Positions 1-10,619 of a stretch of 64,000 bases of DNA are shown piece after piece. The stretch's first letter is position 1; every line of letters starts with the position of its first letter. Source of the DNA: Schistocerca nitens (Eukaryota; Arthropoda; Insecta; Orthoptera; Acrididae); assembly GCF_023898315.1 (NCBI RefSeq), contig NC_064616.1, forward strand, positions 707,263,389-707,327,388, written 5' to 3'. Under the pieces are notes generated by a model. The model worked only from the letters and a program-made list of their open reading frames with translations, did no database searches and was not told where the DNA came from. The position numbers and the translations under genes were made by a program.

Positions 1-77
1 ACCTCCTTTATCAGTTTCCCATCTTTACTCGAGCATGCCTTTGTTCCTCGCTAGTACCCATGTAGAGCACCAAAATA

Positions 78-1499
78 CACTCCTGGAAATGGAAAAAAGA
101 ACACATTGACACCGGTGTGTCAGACCCACCATACTTGCTCCGGACACTGCGAGAGAGCTGTACAAGCAATGATCACACGCACGGCACAGCGGACACACCA
201 GGAACCGCGGTGTTGGCCGTCGAATGGCGCTAGCTGCGCAGCATTTGTGCACCGCCGCCGTCAGTGCCAGCCAGTTTGCCGTGGCATACGGAGCTCCATC
301 GCAGTCTTTAACACTGGTAGCATGCCGCGACAGCGTGGACGTGAACCGTATGTGCAGTTGACGGACTTTGAGCGAGGGCGTATAGTGGGCATGCGGGAGG
401 CCGGGTGGACGTACCGCCGAATTGCTCAACACGTGGGGCGTGAGGTCTCCACAGTACATCGATGTTGTCGCCAGTGGTCGGCGGAAGGTGCACGTGCCCG
501 TCGACCTGGGACCGGACCGCAGCGACGCACGGATGCACGCCAAGAAAGTAGGATCCTACGCAGTGCCGTAGGGGACCGCACCGCCACTTCCCAGCAAATT
601 AGGGACACTGTTGCTCCTGGGGTATCGGCGAGGACCATTCGCAACCGTCTCCATGAAGCTGGGCTACGGTCCCGCACACCGTTAGGCCGTCTTCCGCTCA
701 CGCTCCAACATCGTGCAGCCCGCCTCCAGTGGTGTCGCGACAGGCGTGAATGGAGGGACGAATGGAGACGTGTCGTCTTCAGCGATGAGAGTCGCTTCTG
801 CCTTGGTGCCAATGATGGTCGTATGCGTGTTTGGCGCCGTGCAGGTGAGCGCCACAATCAGGACTGCATACGACCGAGGCACACAGGGCCAACACCCGGC
901 ATCATGGTGTGGGGAGCGATCTCCTACACTGGCCGTACACCACTGGTGATCGTCGAGGGGACACTGAATAGTGCACGGTACATCCAAACCGTCATCGAAC
1001 CCATCGTTCTACCATTCCTAGACCGGCAAGGGAACTTGCTGTTCCAACAGGACAACGCACGTCCTCATGTATCCCGTGCCACCCAACGTGCTCTAGAAGG
1101 TGTAAGTCAACTACCCTGGCCAGCAAGATCTCCGGATCTGTCCCCCATTGAGCATGTTTGGGACTGGATGAAGCGTCGTCTCACGCGGTCTGCACGTCCA
1201 GCACGAACGCTGGTCCAACTGAGGCGCCAGGTGGAAATGGCATGGCAAGCCGTTCCACAGGACTACATCCAGCATCTGTACGATCGTCTCCATGGGAGAA
1301 TAGCAGCCTGCATTGCTGCGAAAGGTGGATATACACTGTACTAGTGCCGACATTGTGCATGCTCTGTTGCCTGTGTCTATGTGCCTGTGGTTCTGTCAGT
1401 GTGATCATGTGATGTATCTGACCCCAGGAATGTGTCAATAAAGTTTCCCCTTCCTGGGACAATGAATTCACGGTGTTCTTATTTCAATTTCCAGGAGTG
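78..1499 (+). mobile_element. Tc1-like DNA transposon, copy 1, apparently complete
   Basis: The element begins CACTCCTGGAAAT and ends with the inverted copy ATTTCCAGGAGTG, giving imperfect terminal inverted repeats of about 27 bp, and is flanked by TA on both sides (76-77 and 1500-1501), the Tc1/mariner target duplication. One transposase ORF fills the middle. An AATAAA lies just inside the right end (around 1437). It is nearly identical to the copy at 13212-14635, which makes both recent insertions. Boundaries are read directly from the sequence. Confidence 0.93.
322..1344 (+). CDS. Tc1-like transposase (DDE), intact, 340 aa
   Basis: Cut-and-paste transposase that binds the terminal repeats and moves the element into TA sites. 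Residues 12-55 resemble a helix-turn-helix (LTDFERGRIVGMREAGWT, then RRIAQHVGREVSTVHR) and a second one lies near 85-112. The catalytic triad is visible: D155 in FSDESRF, D244 in FQQDNARPH, E277 in SPIEHVWD. Only 32 residues separate the second D and the E, against 34 in classical Tc1. Length is normal for the family. The ATG at 322 is preferred over the in-frame ATG at 106 because the upstream stretch is not kept in frame in copy 2, which has two extra T there. There are no internal stops. Family known, activity inferred. Confidence 0.92.
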   Translation: MPRQRGREPYVQLTDFERGRIVGMREAGWTYRRIAQHVGREVSTVHRCCRQWSAEGARARRPGTGPQRRTDARQESRILRSAVGDRTATSQQIRDTVAPGVSARTIRNRLHEAGLRSRTPLGRLPLTLQHRAARLQWCRDRREWRDEWRRVVFSDESRFCLGANDGRMRVWRRAGERHNQDCIRPRHTGPTPGIMVWGAISYTGRTPLVIVEGTLNSARYIQTVIEPIVLPFLDRQGNLLFQQDNARPHVSRATQRALEGVSQLPWPARSPDLSPIEHVWDWMKRRLTRSARPARTLVQLRRQVEMAWQAVPQDYIQHLYDRLHGRIAACIAAKGGYTLY

Positions 1500-1501
1500 T
1501 A

Positions 1502-1879
1502 GGTTATTGGTTTTCATCTCTGCATCAGAGCAGCTCCAGATTTGAAATATGGAAATAAAGAAACATTGCAGCCTGAATTAAAGCGAAACAACCGAGAACA
1601 AAAACACAAACGCAAACAGGAGGCGTTCAAAGCGATTCCACATTAAACTAATAGGGAACCTCCAGCCTCTACCATCTGTTGTCGTGAGTGCATTAGAGCT
1701 TCCTTGTGCTTTACCTGGTATTAAAATTTGAAAAACAGAGAATGAATAATTAGAAAAAAACGAAACGGTAGTTATAAGTTCCTTTGTGAAAGGCATAATT
1801 CTTATAAATATCAGTGAGATGCCGCGAGTAATAAGACTAATGAGCAGGGGCACTACATTAGTAGTGTGTGGTAGAAGAT
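1502..1879. other. Unassigned spacer
   Basis: No coding signal, repeat structure or RNA gene is recognisable in this stretch. Confidence 0.5.
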
Positions 1880-2090
1880 AAGAACTTGGGTCTGACGGGA
1901 GGCGTGCTGGTAGTCCGCACGGTTGTGGGCACCACTGTGTCCAGATGGCATAGCGGTCAGCGTATCTGCGTAGTAAGCAGGAGATCTGGGTTCGAATCCA
2001 GGTTCGACGCAAATTGTCAACTTGCCGCATGCCCAATGGCAGCTAATGTCTTTAATTCCTATGTGTTTTGATTCATAGTGGCTGTAGGAC
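1880..2090 (+). repeat. tRNA-derived SINE-like sequence
   Basis: A tRNA-like core at about 1940-2010 has an A-box-like TAGCGGTCAGCG, an anticodon-stem-like CTGC...GCAG pair and a strong B box GGGTTCGAATCC. The acceptor arms do not pair, so this is not a functional tRNA gene. I infer an old tRNA-derived SINE. The outer limits are approximate. Confidence 0.6.
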
Positions 2091-2278
2091 AACCATTATT
2101 TCAAACATGTCCGAAAGAACAGGCACCGCATATACAGAAAAAGTACGAGATATAGTGTAAATATGATATTTTGTTAAGTGATGGTGGGTAGATCAAAGTA
2201 TTCAAAATATGAACTGGCGTACATTTCCTGAAAATATGACGAAATAACTTATTTACTTGGCACATTTATAAAACCGAT

Positions 2279-2496
2279 CGCCCGCATCTCGTGGTCGTGC
2301 GGTAGCGTTCTCGCTTCCCACGCCCGGGTTCCCGGGTTCGATTCCCGGCGGGGTCAGGGATTTTCTCTGCCTCGTGATGGCTGGGTGTTGTGTGATGTCC
2401 TTAGGTTAGTTAGGTTTAAGTGGTTCTAATTTCTAGGGGACTGATGACCATAGACGTTAAGTCCCATAGTGCTCAGAGCCATTTGAACCATTTTTG
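2279..2496 (+). repeat. tRNA-derived SINE (family A), full copy
   Basis: The head has pol III boxes (GTGGTCGTGCGGTAGCG; B box GGGTTCGATTCCC). The body has TTAGGTTAGTTAGGTTTAAG and the 3' end GCTCAGAGCCATTTGAACCA. It is flanked by an 11-bp target duplication, ATAAAACCGAT at 2268-2278 and ATAAAACGGAT at 2497-2507 (one mismatch). The same body recurs at 7425, 9369, 12409, 12670 and 14815 with two kinds of tRNA head. Confidence 0.9.
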
Positions 2497-2534
2497 ATAA
2501 AACGGATCAACTCAAACATTAACTCAGCTTGCCC

Positions 2535-3650
2535 TTTTCTCACATGACATCTTGGGAACTATGGATGAAGGGCGACAGGCATATTACATATTCCTAGATT
2601 TCCGAAAAACGTTTGACACGGTGTCCCACTGTAGAATTTTAACGAAGGTACGAGCATTCGGAATGGCTTCCCAGAAATGTGAGAGGCTCGAAGATGTCTT
2701 AAGTAATAGGATCCTGCATGTTTTCCACGACGGCGAGTGTTCATCAGTGAGAAAGGTGTCGTCAGGAGTGCCCCAGGGAAGTGTGATAGGAACGCTGTTA
2801 TTTTCTACATAAATAAATGATCTGGCGGACAGAGAGAGCAGCAATCTACGGCTGTTTGCTCATGATGCTGTGATGTACGAGAAGGTCTCGTCGTTGAGTG
2901 ACTGTAGGAGGAAACAAGTTTATTCAGGCAAGATTTATAGTTGGTGTGATGAATGGCAGCTATCTCTAAATGTAGAAAAATGTAAGTTAAAGCAGATGAG
3001 TAGAAAAAATAAAACTGCAATGTTCGAATACAGCATTAGTAGCGTGCTGCTTGACAGAGTCAGGTCGGTTAAATATTTAAGCGTTAACGTTGCAAAGCGA
3101 TATGAAATGGAGCGATCATGTAAGGACTGTAGTACGGAAGGCGAATGGTGGACTTCGGTTTGTTGGAAGAATTTTAGGAAAGTGTGGTTCATCTGTAAAG
3201 GAGATCGCATGTAGGACATTCTTGAGTACTGCTCGAGCGTTTGTGATCCGCACCAAATCAGATTAAAGGCAGACATCGAAGCAATTCAGAGGCGGACTGC
3301 TATATTTGTTAACGATAGATTCGAAAGACGCGTAAGTAGTACGGAGAGGCTTCGGGAACTCAAAAGAGAATCCCCGGAAGGAAAGTCACGTTCTTATCGG
3401 GTAACACTATTGAGAAAATTTAGAGAACGGGCACTTGAAGGTGACTGCAGAACGATTCTACTGTTGCCGACGTACGTTTCAAGTAACGACCACGAAGATA
3501 GGATAAGAGGCATACAGACAGTCGTTTTTCCCTCTCTCTGTTTACGAGCGGAACAGGAAAGGAAATGACTAGTAGTGGTACAGGGTAACGTCCGTTACGC
3601 ACCGTACGGTGACTTGCGGAGTATGTATGTAGATGTAGATGTAGATGTAG
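2535..3650 (+). mobile_element. CR1-like LINE, 5'-truncated 3' part
   Basis: Broken reverse transcriptase: FLDFRKTFDTVSH (RT block with the first catalytic D) and SSGVPQGSVIGTLLF are readable from 2590, followed by a decayed FADD region (LRLFAHDAVMY) and the C-terminal part (AIQRRTA, near 3280). It carries several stops and frameshifts. It ends in a (GTAGAT)n tail at about 3629-3650. The same ORF and tail occur in the better copy on the minus strand at 43622-47026 and in the fragment at 53205-53668. Confidence 0.85.
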
Positions 3651-3760
3651 AACGATACTTTTTTTTTCTTAGAAGTATACACATTTCATTTTCTAGATAG
3701 AGTGGGCAGTTCGACTAATGTTCGTAAAAGAGCAAAAGCAAAGCAAACAAGTAAATCTCC

Positions 3761-4049
3761 GCATTCTGGCCCTGATGGGCCAGCCGGGACCCACAGAGCG
3801 CCGTATCACCCTGTGCCATATGGCGTCACTGGATGTGTTACGGAGGGAGGCGGGATCAGCATATTGCTCTCGTGGCTTTCTTGACCTGTCTCTCAAATAG
3901 CTCCTCATTTGGCATCGTAAGCCTGAGTGCACCCCGTTCCAGTCCTCCGACCAAGGAAAAACCCTTGCCAGTACCAGGAATCGACCCCGGGTCCTCCGCA
4001 TAGCAAACAGACATGCTGAGCTCTGAGCTACGGAGCCGGATTGTTCGGA
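3761..4049 (-). repeat. tRNA-derived SINE (family C)
   Basis: Read on the minus strand it starts with a tRNA-like head, A box CCGTAGCTCAGAGCTCAGC and B box GGGTCGATTCCTGG, followed by a unique body of about 200 bp. This is the layout of a pol III SINE. I see no clear target duplication, and the edges are approximate. Confidence 0.7.
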
Positions 4050-4524
4050 AAAAAAGTAAAGAAAAATTCGATACTCGAGTGACACAAAAACAAAATGATT
4101 AGAGATCAAAGTATTTCGGAAGTTTAAATTTTCCTGTTAAAATGGCACAAGAAACAGAACGTCATGTCTTAAACGGCCACCTGGGGTAACTGCTTCTCGA
4201 GGTGGCAGGTAGCTACCGGTAGTTGAGTGAAACCCTTATCAGTTCGCAGCCAAAAAGGAAAGAAAGCTACGAGAATGATCGAAACCAGTAATCGGCACAT
4301 CCAATTGCGATCTAGACGAAAGTAGAGTAGCTATAGCAGCCACGGTCACTGCAGACATTGTCTCCTTTCGTCCATGTGATTCACTGGGGTGGGGAGTGCT
4401 CTACCGACTGTCTTTCTCTTCATTTTGTTGGGTATTGTTCTCGGCATTTAGTCTAGTCTGGGCGGACGACACATGACATCTATTCGAGCTGGTCGTTGAA
4501 TACTTCACTGTGTTTTTCTTTTTT
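4050..4524. other. Unassigned spacer
   Basis: No supported gene or repeat is visible here. Confidence 0.4.
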
Positions 4525-4590
4525 ATTAGAGAGGACAGCAAGCCCTCTGACCGAACACGCTGGGCTACCGTGCTGGCTACCATTTGGCTC
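4525..4590 (-). repeat. SINE (family E) fragment
   Basis: CCCTCTGACCGAACACGCTG followed by GGCTACCGTGCTGG matches, with few changes, the minus-strand head of the fuller copy at 8333-8505. Only the tRNA-like head is present. Confidence 0.6.
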
Positions 4591-4638
4591 TCCGAACACG
4601 ACTCACGGCCAGATCCAAATTTCCATACGTCGTCAACC

Positions 4639-5270
4639 ATGTGTCTATAACCTGTACTCAACATCCATTATGTATATTCACGTACAGGGGAGACATTTTA
4701 CTCGAAAGTCGCTTGCCAGGTGTCAGCGGATAAATAGGATATTGCGGTGCCTGTGTTATTCCGAATTACAATGCAGTGTTCCTTCGGACATGTATGTTAC
4801 TCCGAATTACGATGCAATATTCCTTCGGACACGTATGCATGTCCGAAGGAACCGGAGTAACACCGGCACTGCAATATCGCATTTATCCGTCGACATCGGG
4901 CAAGCGACTTTCAGGTAAAATGTCTCCCCTGTGCAGGAATGTACATAATGGGTGTATCAGTACAGGTTGAGGTTGTAGACACATGGTAGGTTGGATCTGG
5001 CTCTGAGTTTTATTCGGATAGCAAATGGTAAGGCGAGCGTTCGCGATAAATCCGGGTCTGAGTTCCGATCCAGCAAAAATATTCATTTTCGACACTCCAT
5101 TATACAGCTCATGGTTGTCCATATTCGCAATTGCGAACACATTTCGTGTATTTCATAACGGATGTAGTCGCCGCAGTGCCTGTTCCTTCGGACACGCATG
5201 TACGTCCGAAGGAACATTGCATCGTAATTCGGAATAACACAGGCACTGCAAAATCGTATATACCGTAAAT
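4639..5270. repeat. Inverted-repeat (foldback) element joined to a tRNA-like module
   Basis: The outer part is a near-palindrome of about 350 bp. The left arm (about 4639-4740, with ACAGGGGAGACATTTTAC and CGAAAGTCGCTTGCC) is repeated inverted on the right (about 4895-4985). The centre holds smaller hairpins made of TTCCTTCGGACATG / CATGTCCGAAGGAA. To the right follow a weak tRNA-like module and a tail (CCATTATACAGCTCATGG), then a second copy of the small hairpin at about 5175-5220. Homologous composites lie at 9945-10157, 12940-13211 and 27237-27612. I infer a non-autonomous family of MITE or SINE origin. Confidence 0.75.
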
Positions 5271-6892
5271 GTGTTGCGCTTCATTACTCTTTGCGAAACA
5301 GTTTTCTAGAACCGAAGACGCGAAAGAATGTCTTCTTACTCTACTTTCGTAAAAGAAGTGCAGGAAGGAGTGCCGTTAGGCAGGGTACTTCAATCATTAG
5401 GTAAACCCGCGCTCACAGTATTTCTGCGACAGGGTGAATCATTGCCCGTTACGCAGCCGCTGCGAAATTTAGCGCACTATTTTTAGAACAAAATGACTCA
5501 TTGCCGTGCAAACGCTTTGTGGTCCTAGCGTTCAGGAAATAGCCTCTCAGGCGTAGCTGTCTTGCGTAAGTAACCTGGAAGTTAATGAATACACAACACC
5601 AAAATTTTGTTGCCCTGCAGAGTTGTCTAATTACTGAATATTGAGGCAAGGTAAATAAATTGCAGAAATGCCGGACAAATTCTCCTTCATTGGTGTGTTT
5701 AAGTTTTGTTTGGTTTGAAACTTTCTTCGCGTAATTTTCATTATTGATGTTGAACTTACCAGCTGACATTTTGAGTGCCTTTGCTTGTTCCTTCCCAAAT
5801 CATTCACCTGATAGTCCGTTTTCTTAGACGTTTTTGAACTTTTTGTGTATTTTCAAATAAATCTAACGTTTTTGCCCTGAACTTTCCTCAGATTCTCCTT
5901 GCTTGCTCCAGACCAGTTTGAGAAGTTCGACTTATGTTGCCTTCAGAAAACTTCAGCTTATAACCATTGTAAATACCCAGCCGGGAATGTGGCTGATAGT
6001 TTTATGCTCCGTGCACCAACTTTCAGAGATCATTTCATCGAAATCATCGTTGCGAAAGTCTACGATGTACGAATACTTTCGCACGGGAATGTTGGTGCCT
6101 TTAGACAGAACTTTCCTGTCTTATTGTGGCTGTGCGCCCTCCTCAGAATGTTGGAACGGTGACAACCAGCAGCAGTTTGTAAGACGGAGGTTATTCTCAG
6201 CTGGTGAGTCATTGTGGCTGTTTCTGATCTGCAGTGTTTGAATGATATTCCAGCAACGCTGTTTGTCTCTAGGCAGAGGATATATAGTCTGTCGAAGCAA
6301 CAATTTGCAATACGGTATTCTTAATTAAAATCGTAATTTGGCTTCTTCCTAGTACGTGTGAAATAACGTCGTCATTCATAAACCTCAGAAAACTATGGCG
6401 ACTCTGTCGAGTAAGAGACTTCTGACTCGTATGGACTGTTTAAGCAATGAAAAATAATTTCGTATCACAGAAGTTTTGAGAATTTCCAAATTTTACATAA
6501 TGTTTTCGTTCATATGTGTATGTAGCAATAGAACCTATGACATCCAATTGCTCTGCAATGTGTCTGTTACCTGATGTAGGCCTACTACAACTCTTTATTG
6601 CTCCAAGAATACAGATTTAACATATGCCGAAGTGACAAAACATAATCTATCTTTACTTTCGCCTTCATTCATTAGGCTCATACTCTCAAATTGAAGGAGA
6701 AATCGAGAGTGAGCAATAGATTGTGTTAATTACTAGTTTAAACATTGCAGTTCATCGATGAACGACTTGTTGGTACGATACGCTGCATAATGTTTGCTTA
6801 GAATGGTAGAAAAAACACTGACAAAGATTTCTGAACAAAAATATAAGGACAAATAACTCCATGTCGTGATCACATTTTGGTTGGCATACTAT
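5271..6892. other. Unassigned sequence
   Basis: No conserved protein motif, tRNA-like box or terminal repeat was recognised. Open frames up to about 110 codons occur on both strands without any family signature and look like chance. I cannot say whether host DNA or very old repeats fill it. Confidence 0.4.
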
Positions 6893-7103
6893 TGTGGAAC
6901 TAGTGGTTAGCACACTGGACTCGCATTCGGGAGGACGACGGTTCAATCCCGCGTCCGGCCATCCTGATTAAGGTTTTCCGTGATTTCCCTAAATCGCTCC
7001 AGGCAAATGCCGGGATGGTTCCTTTCAAAGGGCACCGCCGACATCCTTCCCTAATCTAATGAGACCCATGACCTTGCTGTCTGGTCTCCTCCCCCAAAAC
7101 AAT
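6893..7103 (+). repeat. tRNA-derived SINE (family B)
   Basis: Head AGTGGTTAGCACACTGGACTC with B box GGTTCAATCCCGCGTCC, body GCCATCCTGATTAAGGTTTTCCG and 3' part CTGTCTGGTCTCCTCCCCCAAAACAA, directly followed by a C-rich run at about 7104-7123. A classic SINE layout, distinct in body from family A. Confidence 0.8.
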
Positions 7104-7415
7104 GCCCCTCCCCCCCCCCCCCCAAGAAATTAACCATATTGTATACGACCTCTGTCCAGTTTTAATAAGTGAAACAGATACTGGTATGTGTACTATTGTC
7201 CATGTTATGAATATTAACGATTTTCTACAAGTTCAGGCCTATGCAAAACATGTGCTTCATCTCAACAGAAGAGGAAAGCTTCATCTATGTATCAGGCTTG
7301 CTATCCCAGTCTGGTGTACAAGGAAGAGAACATAAAAACTGAGGTACCCTTTCTTCCGGCACTTCTGGGCATGCTACTCACAGGATAAATGGTAGTGAAA
7401 CTATTGGCCAGTCGC
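7104..7415. other. Unassigned spacer with poly-C run
   Basis: After a run of about 14 C (to about 7123) no gene or repeat is recognisable up to the SINE target site at 7416. Confidence 0.4.
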
Positions 7416-7424
7416 TCGCTTGCA

Positions 7425-7635
7425 GTCCGCAGCTCGTGGTCGTGCGGTAGCGTTCTCGCTTCCCGCGCCCGGGCTCCCGGGTTCGATTCCCGGCGGGGTC
7501 AGGGATTTTCTCTGCCTCGTGATGACTGGGTGTTGTGTGATGTCCTTAGGTTAGTTAGGTTTAAGTAGTTCTAAGTTCTAGGGGACTGATGGCCATAGAT
7601 GTTAAGTCCCATAGTGCTCAGAGCCATTTGAACCA
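7425..7635 (+). repeat. tRNA-derived SINE (family A) with 9-bp target duplication
   Basis: Same head and body as the copy at 2279. It is flanked by TCGCTTGCA at 7416-7424 and 7636-7644, so the insertion boundaries are exact. High similarity to the 2279 copy suggests a fairly recent insertion. Confidence 0.9.
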
Positions 7636-7639
7636 TCGC

Positions 7640-7864
7640 TTGCATGGCTAGAATCTTACTTTAAAAACAAGAAACAAAGAGTTGTCACAACATTATCAGG
7701 AGTAACCATAGATTCAGAATGGGAAAAAGTAACATATGGAATACGCCGGGGCTCGGTCCTTAGCCCATAGATTTTCTTGGTCTATATCGATGACCTGTCA
7801 ATTAAGTTAATAACAGAGCAAAAATGGTGATGTTTGTTGGTGATAGAAATACAGGGCTACTATA
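7640..7864 (+). mobile_element. LINE reverse transcriptase fragment, 5' piece
   Basis: Reading from about 7645 gives WLESYFKNKKQRV, then a block like GIRRGSVLSP followed by IFLVYIDDLS, which is the order of RT blocks 4-5 in jockey/CR1-type LINEs (thumb-side motif, RRGSVLGP, YIDDL). It has stops. The likely continuation of the same element lies at 9042-9356, separated by 1.2 kb of inserted or rearranged DNA. Confidence 0.65.
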
Positions 7865-8092
7865 AATGATTCATTCGTTTTCAAAACTCTGTTTTCAAAT
7901 TACTACATCTGCAAATATGATTGATGCACGAATAGAACCGTGAACTCACCGAGTTTACATTGTGTCCACCACCTGGCGTTATAAGTGCAGTCTCTTGACA
8001 CCGTTGCGACAAAGCAAGGAAAGAGTTTTTGTGTGTTGGGAGACTGACGGGTACCTCTTACCTTGACATTTTGCATTTGTGGCTGTTTCCAC

Positions 8093-8330
8093 AAATAGAA
8101 ATGGAAATGAGCGTTTGGCGTCATTGGCCAGGAGGCCTCTTGCGGGGCAGGTCCGGCCACCTTGATGCAGGTCTTATTACATTCGACGCCACATTGGGCA
8201 ACCTGCGCGCCGGATGGGAATGAAATGATGATGAAGACAACACAAGACCCAGTCCCAGAGCGGAGAAAATTTCCGATCCAGCCGGGAATCGATCCCGGGC
8301 CCGAAGGACGGCAATCCGTCGCGCTGACCA

Positions 8331-8362
<32 letters not shown>

Positions 8363-8530
8363 TCAGTTTGTTCGTTTTCGTTCATTGCATCTGCTCGGGG
8401 CGGATGCCGTAAGACATCCGTTTCAGTTCGTCGTTGATCCGTTAACTCAGTTGATTTATTACAGAGGGCAGCTACCCCTCTGAGCGAACACGCTGAGCTA
8501 CCGTGCTCGCACCACTCAGCTATCGGGGCG
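8093..8530 (-). repeat. tRNA-derived SINE (family D), split by another SINE
   Basis: The minus-strand SINE has body text GAAATGAGCGTTTGGCGTCA at its far end and B box GGGATCGATTCCCGG. Its tRNA-like head is cut at about 8332 and resumes at 8506-8530 (CCACTCAGCTATCGGGGCG). The gap is filled by SINE E with its poly-T. Confidence 0.8.
8333..8505 (-). repeat. tRNA-derived SINE (family E) nested in SINE D
   Basis: On the minus strand it begins GCACGGTAGCTCAGCGTG and ends in a long A tract, seen as the T run at about 8332-8357. ACCAC on both sides may be the target duplication. It interrupts SINE D, so it is the younger insertion. Confidence 0.8.
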
Positions 8531-8900
8531 CACTGCTGTTTCCACAATTGACAGCTGGTTCCGAGAATTTCATCTTCCAACAAGACCCTCTCATTGGTAC
8601 ATCGATGTTCGACGCTACCTAAACGACGCACTTCCTCATCGCTGGATTGGGCGTAGTGGTGAAGATTAAGTGGCTCTGTTCCCCCCTTGGCCACCCAGGT
8701 CGCCTGACGTAGTGCCTTGTAACTTTCTGCTTGGAGGTACATTAGGGAATGTGTTTACGTACCCCCTCGGCCAAGAGCACTGGAGCAGCTCAGAGAACGC
8801 ATGAACGCTGCTGTGATGACCACTGACGGGATGTTGCTACATAATGTATGCATCGAACTTGACCGCTGATTGGACGTGTGTCGTGTGGCCGGAGGGGAAC
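8531..8900 (+). mobile_element. Tc1/mariner-superfamily transposase fragment
   Basis: Frames read FQQDPLIGTS, then a decayed RRYLNDALPHRWIGR-like part and WPPRSPDVVPCNFLLGG, the D-to-D/E core of a mariner-type DDE transposase (FQQDGAPPH ... WPPRSPDLTPCDFFLWG). Only the C-terminal half remains, with stops, and no terminal repeats are seen. This is a plain DNA transposon relic. Confidence 0.7.
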
Positions 8901-9041
8901 TCATAGAATATTTGTAGAATGCAAAATGCAAATTTGCAGAGTTTACAGATATTTTCATGCATCAGTCATATTTGTAATTGTAATACTCTGGTAAGTATAA
9001 AGTTATGAAAAAGAATTAATCATGTATAGTAGCCCTGTATT

Positions 9042-9356
9042 CTGAGCAAGGGGGTACAACTTCACAATAACAAAGCATACAAACGGTTCAGAGGAAATAG
9101 CCTACCCCTAAATTTTTCAAAAACAAATGTTTCAAAGGTTCAGAAAATAAATAAAGAATCTTCATATTTCTAAAAAGCATTTGACGTTCAGAAAATCACT
9201 GAAACCTCGCTTATAAAATTCCAGTGTGTCTGGGAGAACAGTCAGTTAAGATGGAATGAGCAAACGGAACAGTTCATCAAGACACTTAGGATCAGCATGT
9301 TTTACACTAACAGCTACACTTATGAGTCAAAATATTTAGACAATTACCTGCCACGG
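9042..9356 (+). mobile_element. LINE fragment, probable 3' continuation of the 7640 piece
   Basis: Translation gives WFRGNSLPLNFSKTN and VWENSQLRWNEQTEQFIK, which fit the region downstream of the FADD box in LINE RTs (WF..N.L.LN..KT; ..L.W..H....). It is decayed. It sits right next to the 17-bp inverted repeat partner of 7848-7864. Confidence 0.5.
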
Positions 9357-9368
9357 GACTGAATGCCG

Positions 9369-9566
9369 CCGGCCGTTGTGGCCGTGCGGTTCTAGCCGCT
9401 TCAGTCTGGAACCGCGCTACCGCTACAGTCGCAGGTTCGAATCCTGCCTCGGGCATGGATGTGTGTGATGTCCTTAGGTTAGTTAGGTTTAAGTAGTTCT
9501 AAGTTCTAGGGGACTGATGACCTCAGATGTTAAGTCCCATAGTGCTCAGAGCCATTTGAACCATTT
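9369..9566 (+). repeat. tRNA-derived SINE (family A, second head type) with 12-bp target duplication
   Basis: Head GCCGTGCGGTTCTAGCCGCT with B box GGTTCGAATCC and the common body. Flanked by GACTGAATGCCG at 9357-9368 and 9567-9578. Confidence 0.92.
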
Positions 9567-9578
9567 GACTGAATGCCG

Positions 9579-9944
9579 TCTGGAGGCATTCCTAAAAGTT
9601 TCCAGATTAGATTAACATAAAATTGAGAAAAGTTTAAGATGGCGGTTTTAATGCTTTGCATGTTCTACATAGTCTCCCTCTACATGCGTACAATGTACAG
9701 GACGTTCATAGAACTATGTGAAGCTGTCAAAAAAAGTCATTCTTTGGGATGTTGTTCGATTTTCGCGTCACATTGGCTGGAATGTCTGTTATGTCGTCAG
9801 ATCGTTCATCCTTTGCGTGAATTTCCGAACTTGGTCGTTTTGTGGTAGGAACGTATAGATAACGCCGACTTTAGTCACCCGCAGGGTCGGTTTAGATCGC
9901 CTGCGGCGCCAAGTTAAGGTTAGTGCATAAGTGCGTTGTCGATC
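9579..9944. other. Unassigned spacer
   Basis: One short open frame (9639-9848) shows no recognisable domain, and no repeat structure was seen. Confidence 0.4.
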
Positions 9945-10157
9945 AACAACCGTATTCAATTAAGACTGAAGTCTCAAACTGCAATTATAGTTCACCATCA
10001 GCTGTGGAATATTTCAGAAGAAATGAAAATTTGTGCCGGACCGGGACTTGAACCCGGATTTCCCAGTTGTCGCGACAGTCGACTTAACCGCTTCGGCTAT
10101 CCGAGCACAAATTTTCATTTATTCTTAAACATTCTACAGCTGATGCTGAACCATAAT
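9945..10157. repeat. tRNA-containing inverted-repeat element
   Basis: Arms at about 9986-10036 and 10102-10157 are inverted copies (ATGAAAATTTGTGC / GCACAAATTTTCAT and CATCAGCTGT / ACAGCTGATG). Between them lies a tRNA-like core on the minus strand with B box GGGTTCAAGTCCCGG. A second copy lies at 12940-13211. I infer a short non-autonomous element; it is not a tRNA gene. Confidence 0.75.
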
Positions 10158-10619
10158 CGCACCACCACGCGTAGCAGGAAACCGACTCCGCGAGGAGGAG
10201 ACAGCGTCAATTCGCACACTCCTTGGGACTATCGGTGTATATTTTCTCGGATAAGAACATTCCAGCGACCAGAGAATAAACGGTACTAAGAGGGCAAAAT
10301 GAGTGGATCAGCTGCTCATTGCAGTAACACCCCAACTGCAGGGTGGGTTAAGGAAAACTCTACAAAGAAAATTGGAAAAAAATTCTCTGTATTTGGAATT
10401 GTGGAAAACTGCACAATGTCGTTCATTAAGGAAGTGCCACAAATCAAGGACATTTTTCTCACCATCAGCAAACAAGTAGTGAACTGCGTGTCCACAAGTC
10501 CACTTCACGGAGATTGTCTTCGTTTGTGAGAAGTATCCATAGCCTGGAAAGAGGAGAAGGTGGGGAGATATCTGATGAGGAGTCGTACGGGTAATAAAGG
10601 CCAGCATCTGTCGCACCTA
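10158..10619. other. Unassigned sequence
   Basis: Open frames of about 100 codons occur (10308-10616 minus) but carry no family motif. They may belong to the LINE relic to the right. Confidence 0.35.

Noticed and set aside
10299-10616. Possible host exon (open on both strands for about 100 codons)
   Set aside because: No conserved motif and no convincing splice sites were seen; it adjoins LINE relics.
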